From Gammaproteobacteria bacterium (lineage in GTDB: Bacteria > Pseudomonadota > Gammaproteobacteria > Steroidobacterales > GCA-2729495): a stretch of DNA of 37,245 nucleotides. The position numbers and the translations under genes were made by a program. This document shows positions 8,138 to 15,615 of this stretch, in pieces. Position 1 is the first letter of the stretch, and each line of letters starts with the position of its first letter. The notes under the pieces were generated by a model. The model was not told the origin of the DNA. It saw only the letters and a program-made list of their open reading frames with translations, and ran no database searches. The DNA lies in contig JADZBS010000045.1 in NCBI GenBank assembly GCA_020851975.1, positions 1 to 37,245 of the forward strand, given 5' to 3'.

Positions 8138-10533
8138 CGCGACCGTTGCTCATCGGCACGCCGGCCGGCGTGCGCACGGTGGCTGCCGGCGAGCTGCCGA
8201 TCCGCATCGGCACCGGCGCGGCGGCCGATATCCGCGTCCCCGGTCCCGTCAGCGACGCCACTGTCGGCCTGATCAGCAGCCTCGACGATCGGCCGTTCCT
8301 GCAGGCGACCGGCGGGAGCGGGGGCTTCCCGCTCATGGTCAATGGGGACCCGGTTATCGCCACCCGCTGGCTCGGCGACGGTGACGTGGTGACGGTCGGT
8401 GCCCTGCGCATCGAGTGCCACTTCGATGGTGCGACCTTGCGCCTGTCCGTGGCCTACACCGATACCGAGTACGCCACCCTGCCGCCGGTGGGCCTGCCCG
8501 CGGGCGAGCCAGCGCCGATCGCCGCCGTGCGCACGCCGCGCGCGGCCGTGCCAGCGGCGCGCCGCTGGTCCGGGCTTGTGTACGCGGCGCTCGCTGCGCT
8601 CGCGATGGCGGCGCTCTGGCTGTTCACCGCGCGCGTGGTGCACGTCGAGGTGCTGCCGGCCGATGCCGACGCCGAGGTCGGGGTGGACGGCCGCTGGCCG
8701 GTGGTCGAACTCGGCGGCAGCTTCCTCCTGCGGCCCGGCAGTTACACCGTGCGCGTGTCGGCATCCGGCTTCGAACCGGCGGCGTCCTCGATCGAGGTCG
8801 GGGCGCAGTCCGGGGAGCGGCTGCGTGTCGAACTCGTGCCGCTGCCCGGCCGCCTGCGCCTCGTGGCGCCCGCGGGCCTGCCGCTGACGGTCACCGCCGA
8901 TGGCAGTGCGGTCGCGCCGTCGGCGGACGGCACCTTCCGCCTCGCCGCCGGCGAGCGCGCGTTCGAGATCCGCGCCCCGCGTCACCTGCCGCTCGTCACG
9001 CGCGTGGTCATCGAGGGCCGCGACCGGCTGCAGGAGTGGCCGGTCTCGCTGACGCCGAACTGGGCTGATGTCACCGTCGCGAGCGAACCGCCCGGCGCCA
9101 CGATCCGCGTCGGCGAAGAGACGCTCGGCACCACGCCTGCGACCGTGCCGGTCGACGCCGGGACGTCCGAACTCGTGCTGGCGCTCGACGGTTACCGGAC
9201 CTGGCGCCAGGCCCTCACGGTGAAAGCGGGCGAACGGCGCGAGCTGGGGCCGATCCGGCTGCAGGCTGTCGACGGCCTGCTGCGCGTAACCACCACGCCT
9301 GCCGGCGCGGCCGTCACGGTCGACGGCCGCTTTCGCGGTACCGCCCCGCTCGAAGTCGAGATCGCGTCGGGTCGTGCCCATGCCGTGGGCATCACGCGGC
9401 CAGGCTTCGAGGCGATCGAACGCCAGGTCACGGTCGAGCGTCGCGGGACGGCCGCGCTCGCCGTCACGCTCGCCCCGCGCCTCGGCGTGGTGCGCATCGA
9501 GGCACAGCCGGCGGATGCTGAACTCTGGGTCAACGGCGTCCGGCAGGATCCGGCGAACCGGGAACTGACCTTGCCCGCGGTCACGCAGCAGATCGAATTG
9601 CGCAAGGCCGGCCTCGTGACCTACCGGACCGAGGTGACACCACGGCCCGGCCTGCCGCAGGTAGTACGCGCCCGGCTGCTTACGCCGCAGGAGGCGGCAC
9701 TTGCCGCCGTGCCGAAGACGCTCACCACCGCGCAGGGTGCCACGCTGCGCCTGGTCGGGCCCGGGCGCTTCGAGATGGGTGCGCCGCGGCGCGAGCAGGG
9801 GCGGCGCCCGACCGAGAGCCAGCACCCGGTACGCCTCACGCGCAGCTTCTACATCGGCGTGCGAGAAGTGACCAACCGCGAGTTCCGCGAGTTCCGGTCG
9901 AGCCACACCTCGGGTGCCGAGAAGTATCAGGACCTCGCTGGCGGGAATCATCCGGCCGTCATGCTGGCCTGGGAGGATGCGGCTGCGTACTGCAACTGGC
10001 TCAGTGCGCGCGAAGGGCTGGCGCCGGCCTATGTCGCCGAGGGCGGTCGCCTGCGGCTCGCCGAGCCGCCGACGCGCGGTTACCGGCTGCCGACGGAAGC
10101 CGAATGGGAGTGGGCTGCCCGCTACAATGGCGGTGGCGGCGCGCGCCGTTACCCCTGGGGTGAGCAGATGCCGCCGGGGACGGGCGCCGGCAACTACGCT
10201 GACCGGTCGGCAAAGGGTATCGTGGCCAACGTGCTCACCGCCTACGACGACGGCTTCCCGGTGACCGCGCCGGTCGGTTCCTTCGCGCCGGGCCCGCTTG
10301 GCCTGTACGACATCGGCGGCAACGTTGCCGAATGGGTTAGCGACCTCTACACCGTGCCTGCGAGCGGGGTTGAAGCGGTCGACCCGACCGGACCTGCGAC
10401 CGGCCAGTACCACGTGATCCGCGGCTCCGGCTGGCGCCACGCGAGCATCAGCGAATTGCGCCTGGCCTTCCGCGATTTCGGCGACCAGGGCCGGCTCGAC
10501 GTCGGCCTGCGGCTCGCCCGCAGCGCCGAGTAG
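8134..10533 (+). CDS. FHA-like/PEGA/SUMF (formylglycine-generating-enzyme-like) membrane protein
   Basis: 799 residues. The start is a TTG at 8134 embedded in the kinase stop (TTGA), a four-base overlap. Residues 1-108 look like a degenerate FHA domain (LPIRIGTGAAADIRVPG, VNGDPV, LGDGDVVTVG) without the usual Ser-x-x-His phosphothreonine pocket. A membrane helix (about 147-165) follows AARRW, so the N-terminus is cytoplasmic. The outer part has PEGA-like repeats, clearest at about 313-378, 382-450 and 452-520 (for example SEPPGATIRVGEETLGTTP), then a SUMF/FGE-sulfatase domain (530-797: FEMGAPRREQ, REVTNREF, YRLPTEAEWEWAARY, GLYDIGGNVAEWVSD, RGSGW). The active-site cysteines of true formylglycine-generating enzymes are absent from the C-terminal RLAFRD region, so it is probably a binding or structural module. 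Confidence 0.88.
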   Translation: MTRPLLIGTPAGVRTVAAGELPIRIGTGAAADIRVPGPVSDATVGLISSLDDRPFLQATGGSGGFPLMVNGDPVIATRWLGDGDVVTVGALRIECHFDGATLRLSVAYTDTEYATLPPVGLPAGEPAPIAAVRTPRAAVPAARRWSGLVYAALAALAMAALWLFTARVVHVEVLPADADAEVGVDGRWPVVELGGSFLLRPGSYTVRVSASGFEPAASSIEVGAQSGERLRVELVPLPGRLRLVAPAGLPLTVTADGSAVAPSADGTFRLAAGERAFEIRAPRHLPLVTRVVIEGRDRLQEWPVSLTPNWADVTVASEPPGATIRVGEETLGTTPATVPVDAGTSELVLALDGYRTWRQALTVKAGERRELGPIRLQAVDGLLRVTTTPAGAAVTVDGRFRGTAPLEVEIASGRAHAVGITRPGFEAIERQVTVERRGTAALAVTLAPRLGVVRIEAQPADAELWVNGVRQDPANRELTLPAVTQQIELRKAGLVTYRTEVTPRPGLPQVVRARLLTPQEAALAAVPKTLTTAQGATLRLVGPGRFEMGAPRREQGRRPTESQHPVRLTRSFYIGVREVTNREFREFRSSHTSGAEKYQDLAGGNHPAVMLAWEDAAAYCNWLSAREGLAPAYVAEGGRLRLAEPPTRGYRLPTEAEWEWAARYNGGGGARRYPWGEQMPPGTGAGNYADRSAKGIVANVLTAYDDGFPVTAPVGSFAPGPLGLYDIGGNVAEWVSDLYTVPASGVEAVDPTGPATGQYHVIRGSGWRHASISELRLAFRDFGDQGRLDVGLRLARSAE

Positions 10534-10543
10534 GGGTATCGCC

Positions 10544-10894
10544 GTGGAAGTCGCCAAGGTTGCCCTGGTGGTGATGGCCGGCCTCGGCTCGACCTGGGTC
10601 GCCCGCAGCGCCACCGATGCCTGGCTCGGCGCGCCGGCAGCGGGCGGCACGGCGACTGCGCTGGTCCAGGCCGCGGCGGAGCCCGCACCAGCGGGCAGCG
10701 GTGCAGCGCAACCCGAGGGCGCGCCACGCAGCCTGCCAGCGGTGCCGCAGATGACACCCGAGGAGGTGGCCGAGGAACTGCGCCGCGCCGAGGCCGAGAT
10801 CGCCGGGGCGAAGTCCGGCGAGGAGCTGAAGGAATTCCGTCCCACCCGACCGCTGTCGGCCGACCTCGCCATCGCGCTGCCATCCGACATCTGA
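10544..10894 (+). CDS. Small hypothetical protein of the kinase-channel-vWA operon
   Basis: 116 residues from a GTG at 10544, preceded by AGGGG at suitable spacing. The N-terminus has a short hydrophobic segment (VALVVMAGLGS), perhaps a signal anchor. An Ala/Pro/Gly linker follows (about 30-68), then a Glu-rich helix (TPEEVAEELRRAEAEIAG, 71-88) and a short tail. No family recognised. Gaps of 10 and 20 bases to its neighbours place it firmly in the operon. It may be an accessory subunit of the channel encoded next; nothing in the sequence proves this. Confidence 0.6.
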   Translation: MEVAKVALVVMAGLGSTWVARSATDAWLGAPAAGGTATALVQAAAEPAPAGSGAAQPEGAPRSLPAVPQMTPEEVAEELRRAEAEIAGAKSGEELKEFRPTRPLSADLAIALPSDI

Positions 10895-10914
10895 CATCCG
10901 CCGAGAGAGTGGCC

Positions 10915-11712
10915 ATGAACCAGACCTTTTCCCGCGAGTTCGTCTTCCAGTTGTTCGCGCTGATCATTGCGGTGATCCTCGTGCACGGCATCTACGTCAC
11001 CATCGTGTGGCCCAATGCCGAGGCGGTGCTCGCCGAGCAGCGCGAGGGCATGAAGCAGGATCCGGACTATGTCGCCGAGCCCTCGATCTACGTCATCGTC
11101 AAGGACTACGAGCAGGAGTCCTGCTTCGTGCTGATGCTCTGGTGCCTGGCGATCATCGGCTACAAGGGCTGGAGCACGATCCGGGAGCGACGCCTGTTCG
11201 AGCTGGCGCTGGTGCCGATCGCAGAAGGCGTGCGCGTGCTGCCCGAGGACACGCGCGAGTACGCACGCCAGTTGCAGGGGCTTGCCGAGGTCGACCGCCT
11301 GATGCTGCTGCCGCGCACGCTCATGAACGCCCTGGTGCGCTTCGGCGCCACGCGCAGCGTGCAGGATGTGGCCGCCTCGACGCACCAGCTGGTGACCTCG
11401 GAAGCCGAACGCATGGAATCCGAGCTCTCGATGGTGCGCTACATCCTGTGGGCGATTCCGGCCATCGGCTTCATTGGCACGGTGCGCGGCATCGGGCTCG
11501 CGCTCGGCATGGCGCACCGCGCGGTGGAGGGCGATGTCAGCGGTGTCACCGAGAACCTCGGCACGGCGTTCAACTCGACGCTGATCGCGCTGCTGATCAG
11601 CATCCCGCTCATGTTCCTCGTCCACCAGTTGCAGCTCATGCAGGAACGCCTGGTGTTCGACGCCGAGACCTACACCGACGACCACCTGATCCGTCACCTG
11701 CACACGCACTGA
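10915..11712 (+). CDS. MotA/TolQ/ExbB-type proton-channel family protein
   Basis: 265 residues from the ATG at 10915, chosen over a GTG at 10909 because GAGAG at 10903-10907 is well spaced for it. Four membrane helices: about 10-31, 70-84, 176-198 and 216-238, with a large cytoplasmic loop between the second and third. The last pair carries the family signature: AIGFIGTVRGIGLALG (183-198), then VTENLGTAFNSTLIALLISI. Threonines 189 and 217/222 correspond to the pore threonines of TolQ and ExbB. Such proteins form pentamers that use proton or sodium flow to move a dimer of single-pass subunits (ExbD, TolR, MotB). No separate ExbD gene is present; the two vWA proteins encoded at 13075 and 14178 carry ExbD-like first helices and are the obvious partners. 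Confidence 0.85.
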   Translation: MNQTFSREFVFQLFALIIAVILVHGIYVTIVWPNAEAVLAEQREGMKQDPDYVAEPSIYVIVKDYEQESCFVLMLWCLAIIGYKGWSTIRERRLFELALVPIAEGVRVLPEDTREYARQLQGLAEVDRLMLLPRTLMNALVRFGATRSVQDVAASTHQLVTSEAERMESELSMVRYILWAIPAIGFIGTVRGIGLALGMAHRAVEGDVSGVTENLGTAFNSTLIALLISIPLMFLVHQLQLMQERLVFDAETYTDDHLIRHLHTH

Positions 11713-11726
11713 TCGGCGGCCTTCCG

Positions 11727-13085
11727 ATGGCGAGCGTTGCGATCGACCTCGATGATGCCGGGCTGATGATCGCCCGCGACGGCGAGGTGATCGACGCCGG
11801 GCCCGGCTACGCCGCCCTGGTCGGCGGGCAGCTGTGCTTCGGTAGGGAGGCGGCCGCCGTAGCCACGCTCACGCCGCGGCTGGTGCAGCGCCGCCACTGG
11901 CTGGATCTGGCAGAGCGGCCATTGCCCGTGGCGCTCGGCGATTGCCACACCCCGGCCGACCTGGTGCAGCGCCACCTTCAGGCCGTGTGGGCACGCTGCG
12001 ACGGCGCCGAGGGCGCCGTGCTCGTCACGATGCCTGGCTGGTCGACGGAACAGCTCGCGCTGCTGCTCGGTATCGCCCGCGACATCGGCATGCCGGTGGC
12101 GGCGCTGGTGGATGGCGCGGTCGCGGCAAGCCGCCGCCCCTGGCCCGGCCGCGCGCTCTGGCACCTGCACGTCGGCCTGCATGCGACGGCCCTGACGCGC
12201 ATCGGCCAGGAAGGTGGGGCCGTGCGCGGCGAGCGCATCGACATCGAGCGGCTCGGCGTGGAGCGGCTCGAGCGTGGCTGCGCCGAGTTCCTCGCGCGGC
12301 GCTTCGTCGCCTGTGCGCGCTTCGACCCGCTGCACGATGCCACGAGCGAACAGGCGCTGCGCACGGCAATGGCGCCCTGGCTCGCGGCCGCGGCACGTGC
12401 CGAGCGCGTCGAGGCCGTGCTCGAGCGCGATGGCCAGCGCTTCCAGGCCTGGTTCGACGGCGCGGAGCTGCGCGCGCACGTGGCCGCGATCGCCGAGCCG
12501 CTGGTGCAGCGCCTGCGCCTGCTGCTGTCGCCGCGGGAACCCTCGGTACTGCAGGTGCAGGCGCGGCTCGCCGGGTTCCCGGGCCTGGTCGAGGCGCTGA
12601 TGCGCCTGCCCGCCTGCAGCGTGGTGCTGCTCGAACCGGCGGCGGCGGCACGCGGTGCGCTGCGGGTGCTGCGTGCGGTCACCCCGGCCGACGGGCTGCG
12701 GCTGACGACGGCGCTTGCCTGGGACCAGCCGGCCGACGAGAACCTGCCGGCGCCGACGACAGCCGCCGGGCAGGCGCCGACCCACGTTGCCTGCGCGGGC
12801 CGGCTCTGGCGGCTCGGCGCCGAACCCTTCATCGTCGGCACCGACATCGGTGCGGCCAGCCACGGCCTGCAGCTCGACGCGGGCACGCAGGGGGTGTCAC
12901 GCCGACACTGCTCGATCCAGATCGAGGGTGGCAATGCGGTGGTCCATGACCAGAGCCGCTTCGGCACGCGGCTGAACGGCCACCGCGTGCAGGGCTCGGC
13001 CGTGCTCCAGGCGGGCGATGTACTCGCTCTCGGCGAGCCGCCCCGCGAACTGCTCCTGCTGGCCGAGGTGGGCCGTGGCGCGTAG
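11727..13085 (+). CDS. Actin/Hsp70-like protein with C-terminal FHA domain
   Basis: 452 residues, no membrane segment, probably cytoplasmic. The first 310 residues look like an actin/Hsp70 ATPase fold: AIDLDDAGLMIARDG at the phosphate-1 position, AVLVTMPGWSTEQLALLLG followed by MPVAALVDGAVAA as in DnaK-type proteins, and HLHVGLHATALTRI at the phosphate-2 position. The usual Gly-Gly-Gly-Thr loop is missing, so nucleotide hydrolysis is doubtful. Residues 355-448 form a complete FHA domain: FIVGTD, VSRRHCSI (Ser 391, His 394), RFGTRLNG (Asn 417) and LQAGDVLALG. FHA domains bind phosphothreonine, and the operon kinase is the natural source. The protein could bridge the kinase signal to the channel complex. 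Confidence 0.75.
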   Translation: MASVAIDLDDAGLMIARDGEVIDAGPGYAALVGGQLCFGREAAAVATLTPRLVQRRHWLDLAERPLPVALGDCHTPADLVQRHLQAVWARCDGAEGAVLVTMPGWSTEQLALLLGIARDIGMPVAALVDGAVAASRRPWPGRALWHLHVGLHATALTRIGQEGGAVRGERIDIERLGVERLERGCAEFLARRFVACARFDPLHDATSEQALRTAMAPWLAAAARAERVEAVLERDGQRFQAWFDGAELRAHVAAIAEPLVQRLRLLLSPREPSVLQVQARLAGFPGLVEALMRLPACSVVLLEPAAAARGALRVLRAVTPADGLRLTTALAWDQPADENLPAPTTAAGQAPTHVACAGRLWRLGAEPFIVGTDIGAASHGLQLDAGTQGVSRRHCSIQIEGGNAVVHDQSRFGTRLNGHRVQGSAVLQAGDVLALGEPPRELLLLAEVGRGA

Positions 13086-14178
13086 GAAGCGCAAGTTCGA
13101 GGTGTTCAGCCTCTCCTTCCTCGACTGCATGTGCTGCGGCTTCGGCGCCGTGGTGCTGCTGCTGGTCATCATCCATGCACAGGTCACGGTGCGCGCCGAA
13201 CAGACGGCCGTGCAGTCGCAGAGCGAGACCAGCCGCATCGAGGAGGAGGTGCTGGAGGGGCGCAAGCACCTCGTGCGCCTGCGCAATAGCCTCGTGGAGG
13301 AGAGCGAACGCCAGGCCATCGTCACCGCCGAGGCGCAACGCATCGAGGCCATGCTCGAGCGCCTGCGCCGCGAGCTGGCGGCTGCCGGCGGCGACACCGT
13401 GGCGCGTCGCGAGAGCATCGAGAAGCTGCGGGCCGACATCCGCCAGCTCGAGGAGGCCAACCGCCGCCTCGCCGAGCGCGCCGCCGAGCCGAAGCCGGCG
13501 ACCGGCGAGCGCATCCGCAGCTTCGTCGGCGACGGCAACCGCCAGTACCTGACCGGCATCCGCATGGGCGGCTCGCACGTGCTGATCCTGCTCGATGCTT
13601 CCGCGAGCATGCTCGGGCGCACCTACGTCAACGTGGTGCGCTTCCGCAGCATGCCGGACGAGCGCAAGCGGCGCGCGCCGAAGTGGCAGCAGGCGGTGCG
13701 CACGGTCGACTGGCTCACCACGCAGATCCGCCCCGGAACGCGTGTGCAGATCTATGCCTTCAACGAGCAGGCGCGCAGCGTCGTCGACGGCACCGACGGG
13801 CAATGGCTGACGGTGAAGGACGGCGCCACGCTCGACGCGGCGATGCGCAGCCTGCGCCGCGTCGTGCCGCAGAAGGGCACGAGCCTGGTGAACGCCTTCG
13901 CGGTCATCAAGGCGCTCGATCCACCGCCCGACAATGTCTTCCTGATCACCGACGGCCTGCCGACGCAGGGCGAGAAGGCCCCGTCCCAGGTCGAGGACGT
14001 GAAGCAGGAACGCCGCGTGAAGTACATGGTCGATGCGATCCGCGCCGTGCCGCGACGCCTGCCGGTCAACGTCATGCTGCTGCCGATGGACGGCGACCCG
14101 GCGGCGGCCGGCTACTTCTGGGAACTGGCGGTGGCGAGCGGCGGTTCGCTGCTGACGCCGTCGCGGGACTGGCCCTGA
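13075..14178 (+). CDS. vWA-domain protein 1 with ExbD-like N-terminal helix
   Basis: 367 residues from the GTG at 13075, which overlaps the upstream gene by 11 bases; earlier in-frame codons would lie deep inside that gene. The basic start (ARRKRK) is followed by FSLSFLDCMCCGFGAVVLLL, a single membrane helix with an Asp (17) near its start. The placing mirrors the proton-binding Asp of ExbD and TolR (Pro-Phe-Ile-Asp). A periplasmic coiled coil spans about 42-137. A vWA domain follows (165-360) with MIDAS DASAS (Asp 174), Thr 269 (KGTS) and ITDG (Asp 293), so metal binding looks intact. Predicted topology: N-terminus in the cytoplasm, vWA in the periplasm. Likely partner of the channel protein and of its paralogue encoded next. 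FLDxxCCGFGA looks like a family signature. Confidence 0.85.
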   Translation: MARRKRKFEVFSLSFLDCMCCGFGAVVLLLVIIHAQVTVRAEQTAVQSQSETSRIEEEVLEGRKHLVRLRNSLVEESERQAIVTAEAQRIEAMLERLRRELAAAGGDTVARRESIEKLRADIRQLEEANRRLAERAAEPKPATGERIRSFVGDGNRQYLTGIRMGGSHVLILLDASASMLGRTYVNVVRFRSMPDERKRRAPKWQQAVRTVDWLTTQIRPGTRVQIYAFNEQARSVVDGTDGQWLTVKDGATLDAAMRSLRRVVPQKGTSLVNAFAVIKALDPPPDNVFLITDGLPTQGEKAPSQVEDVKQERRVKYMVDAIRAVPRRLPVNVMLLPMDGDPAAAGYFWELAVASGGSLLTPSRDWP

Positions 14179-15167
14179 TGGCGCGCCGGCGCGAGATCGA
14201 GGTCTTCAGCCTGTCCTTCCTGGACGCGATCTGCTGCGGCTTCGGCGCGGTGATCATGCTGCTGGTGCTGAACAAGGCGGGAGAGCCGGTGATCATCGAG
14301 CGGGCCAGGGTCGACCGGCAGGCGCTGGTCGCCGCGCTCGAGCGCGAACTCGCCGAGATCCGCGGCGAGACCACAATCATCGAGCGCGACATGACCAGTG
14401 TCGAGGTGGAACTGGCGGCAAGCCGGGAGCTGCTGGCCCGCCTCCAGGGCGACCTCAGCCGCATCCGCGGGCAGTTTGCCGCCAGCCGCGCCGAGGGGCT
14501 CGACGCCGAGCAGCGCGGCGAGCTGCTTGCCGCGCGCCAGAAGCTCAGCGAGGAAATGCGCCGGATGCTTGCCGACTACACGCCACCGCCCGAGGACAAC
14601 CCGGTCGGCGGCATCCCGGTGGACAGCGAGTACATCATCTTCGTCATCGACACCTCCGGCAGCATGTTCCAGGGGCCCTGGCGGCTGGTGCTGCGCAAGA
14701 TCACCGAGACGCTCAAGGTGTACCCGCGCGTGAAGGGCATCCAGGTGCTGAACGACGAGGGCAAGTACATGTTCGCGAGCTACGCCGGCAAGTGGATCCC
14801 GGATTCCCCCGGCACGCGCCAGCGCATCATCAGCACGCTGGCGAACTGGAACCCGTACAGCGATTCCAGCCCTGTGGAGGGCATCGCCGAGGCCATCAAC
14901 ACCTTCTACGAGCCCGGCAAGTCGTTGAGCATCTATGTCTTCGGCGACGACTTCCCGACCGGCCAGGTGGAAGCCGTCGCGCGCTACGTCGAGCGCATCA
15001 ACAAGGCCGACGAACTCGGCAACCGGCTGGTGCGCATCCACGGCGTCGGTTTCCCGACCCAGATCGCCGGTGGCCGCATGGGCAACGCCGTGCGCTTCGC
15101 CAACCTGATGCGCGCGCTGTGCGAACGCAACGGCGGCACCTTCGTGGCGCTGGCGACCCTGAACTGA
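14178..15167 (+). CDS. vWA-domain protein 2 with ExbD-like N-terminal helix
   Basis: 329 residues; the ATG shares one base with the stop of the first vWA gene. The N-terminus EVFSLSFLDAICCGFGAV is nearly the same as in its neighbour, with Asp 16 at the cytoplasmic end of one membrane helix. A coiled coil (about 48-133), a Pro-rich hinge (YTPPPEDNP) and a vWA domain (150-329) follow. The MIDAS is DTSGS (Asp 158) and FGDD (257-258) is the likely later acidic site. Outside the first helix the two proteins differ clearly, so they probably act as a non-identical pair. Last gene of the nine-gene series; phhB begins 10 bases later and may be read through. Confidence 0.85.
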   Translation: MARRREIEVFSLSFLDAICCGFGAVIMLLVLNKAGEPVIIERARVDRQALVAALERELAEIRGETTIIERDMTSVEVELAASRELLARLQGDLSRIRGQFAASRAEGLDAEQRGELLAARQKLSEEMRRMLADYTPPPEDNPVGGIPVDSEYIIFVIDTSGSMFQGPWRLVLRKITETLKVYPRVKGIQVLNDEGKYMFASYAGKWIPDSPGTRQRIISTLANWNPYSDSSPVEGIAEAINTFYEPGKSLSIYVFGDDFPTGQVEAVARYVERINKADELGNRLVRIHGVGFPTQIAGGRMGNAVRFANLMRALCERNGGTFVALATLN

Positions 15168-15177
15168 GGTACGACCC

Positions 15178-15522
15178 ATGACCACCACCACCGATCTCAC
15201 CCGCCGGCGCTGCAAGCCCTGCGAGGGCGGGGTGCCCGCCCTGTCGTCCGGGGCCGTCGCCGAGCTGTTGCGGGCGCTCGATCCGGCCTGGCAGCTCGCC
15301 GCCGACAGCCGCTCGATCGCCCGGTCCTTCGTCTTCCCCGACTTCGCGCGCACCATCGGCTTCGTCAACGCCGTGGCCTGGATTGCCGAGTCCGAGGGCC
15401 ACCACCCCGACCTCGAGGTGGGCTACGGCCGCTGCCGGGTCGCGTGGTCGACGCATGCCGTCGGCGGGCTGACCGAGAACGACTTCATCTGCGCGGCCAA
15501 GGTCGACCGGCTGGGCAGCTGA
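15178..15522 (+). CDS. phhB: Pterin-4a-carbinolamine dehydratase
   Basis: 114 residues, the full family length. It dehydrates 4a-hydroxytetrahydrobiopterin, regenerating the cofactor of aromatic amino acid hydroxylases. The sequence shows RRCKPCEGG near the start, then the active-site region SEGHHPDLEVGYG with paired His, STHAVGGLTENDF and AAKVDRL, all hallmarks of PhhB/DCoH. An AGG-containing site precedes the ATG. It lies only 10 bases behind the second vWA gene but has no evident functional tie to that operon; no phenylalanine hydroxylase gene is in the window. Some family members serve other pterin roles, so the physiological partner is open. Confidence 0.93.
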   Translation: MTTTTDLTRRRCKPCEGGVPALSSGAVAELLRALDPAWQLAADSRSIARSFVFPDFARTIGFVNAVAWIAESEGHHPDLEVGYGRCRVAWSTHAVGGLTENDFICAAKVDRLGS

Positions 15523-15615
15523 GCCGGAGGCGGATCTGCAGGGCGTACTGGCTGCGCAGTGGCCGCCGGCCTTGGTAAGCTGTGCGTCCTCTCCGCAGCC
15601 GAAGGGATCACTCCC

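Noticed and set aside
8056-11709. A 1217-codon open frame on the minus strand opposite the PEGA/SUMF and channel genes
   Set aside because: High GC keeps antisense frames open. Its translation is rich in Arg, His and Gly with no domain, and the plus strand carries clear, coupled genes there.
10915-15167. Zorya-type phage defence (MotA/MotB-like channel plus effectors)
   Set aside because: No ZorB with a peptidoglycan-binding domain, no ZorC/D helicase or nuclease; the partners are vWA, FHA and a kinase.
5870-15167. Type VI secretion signalling module (PpkA/Fha)
   Set aside because: No TssB/C, ClpV, VgrG or other T6SS parts; the kinase and FHA proteins are joined to a TolQ-like channel and vWA proteins.
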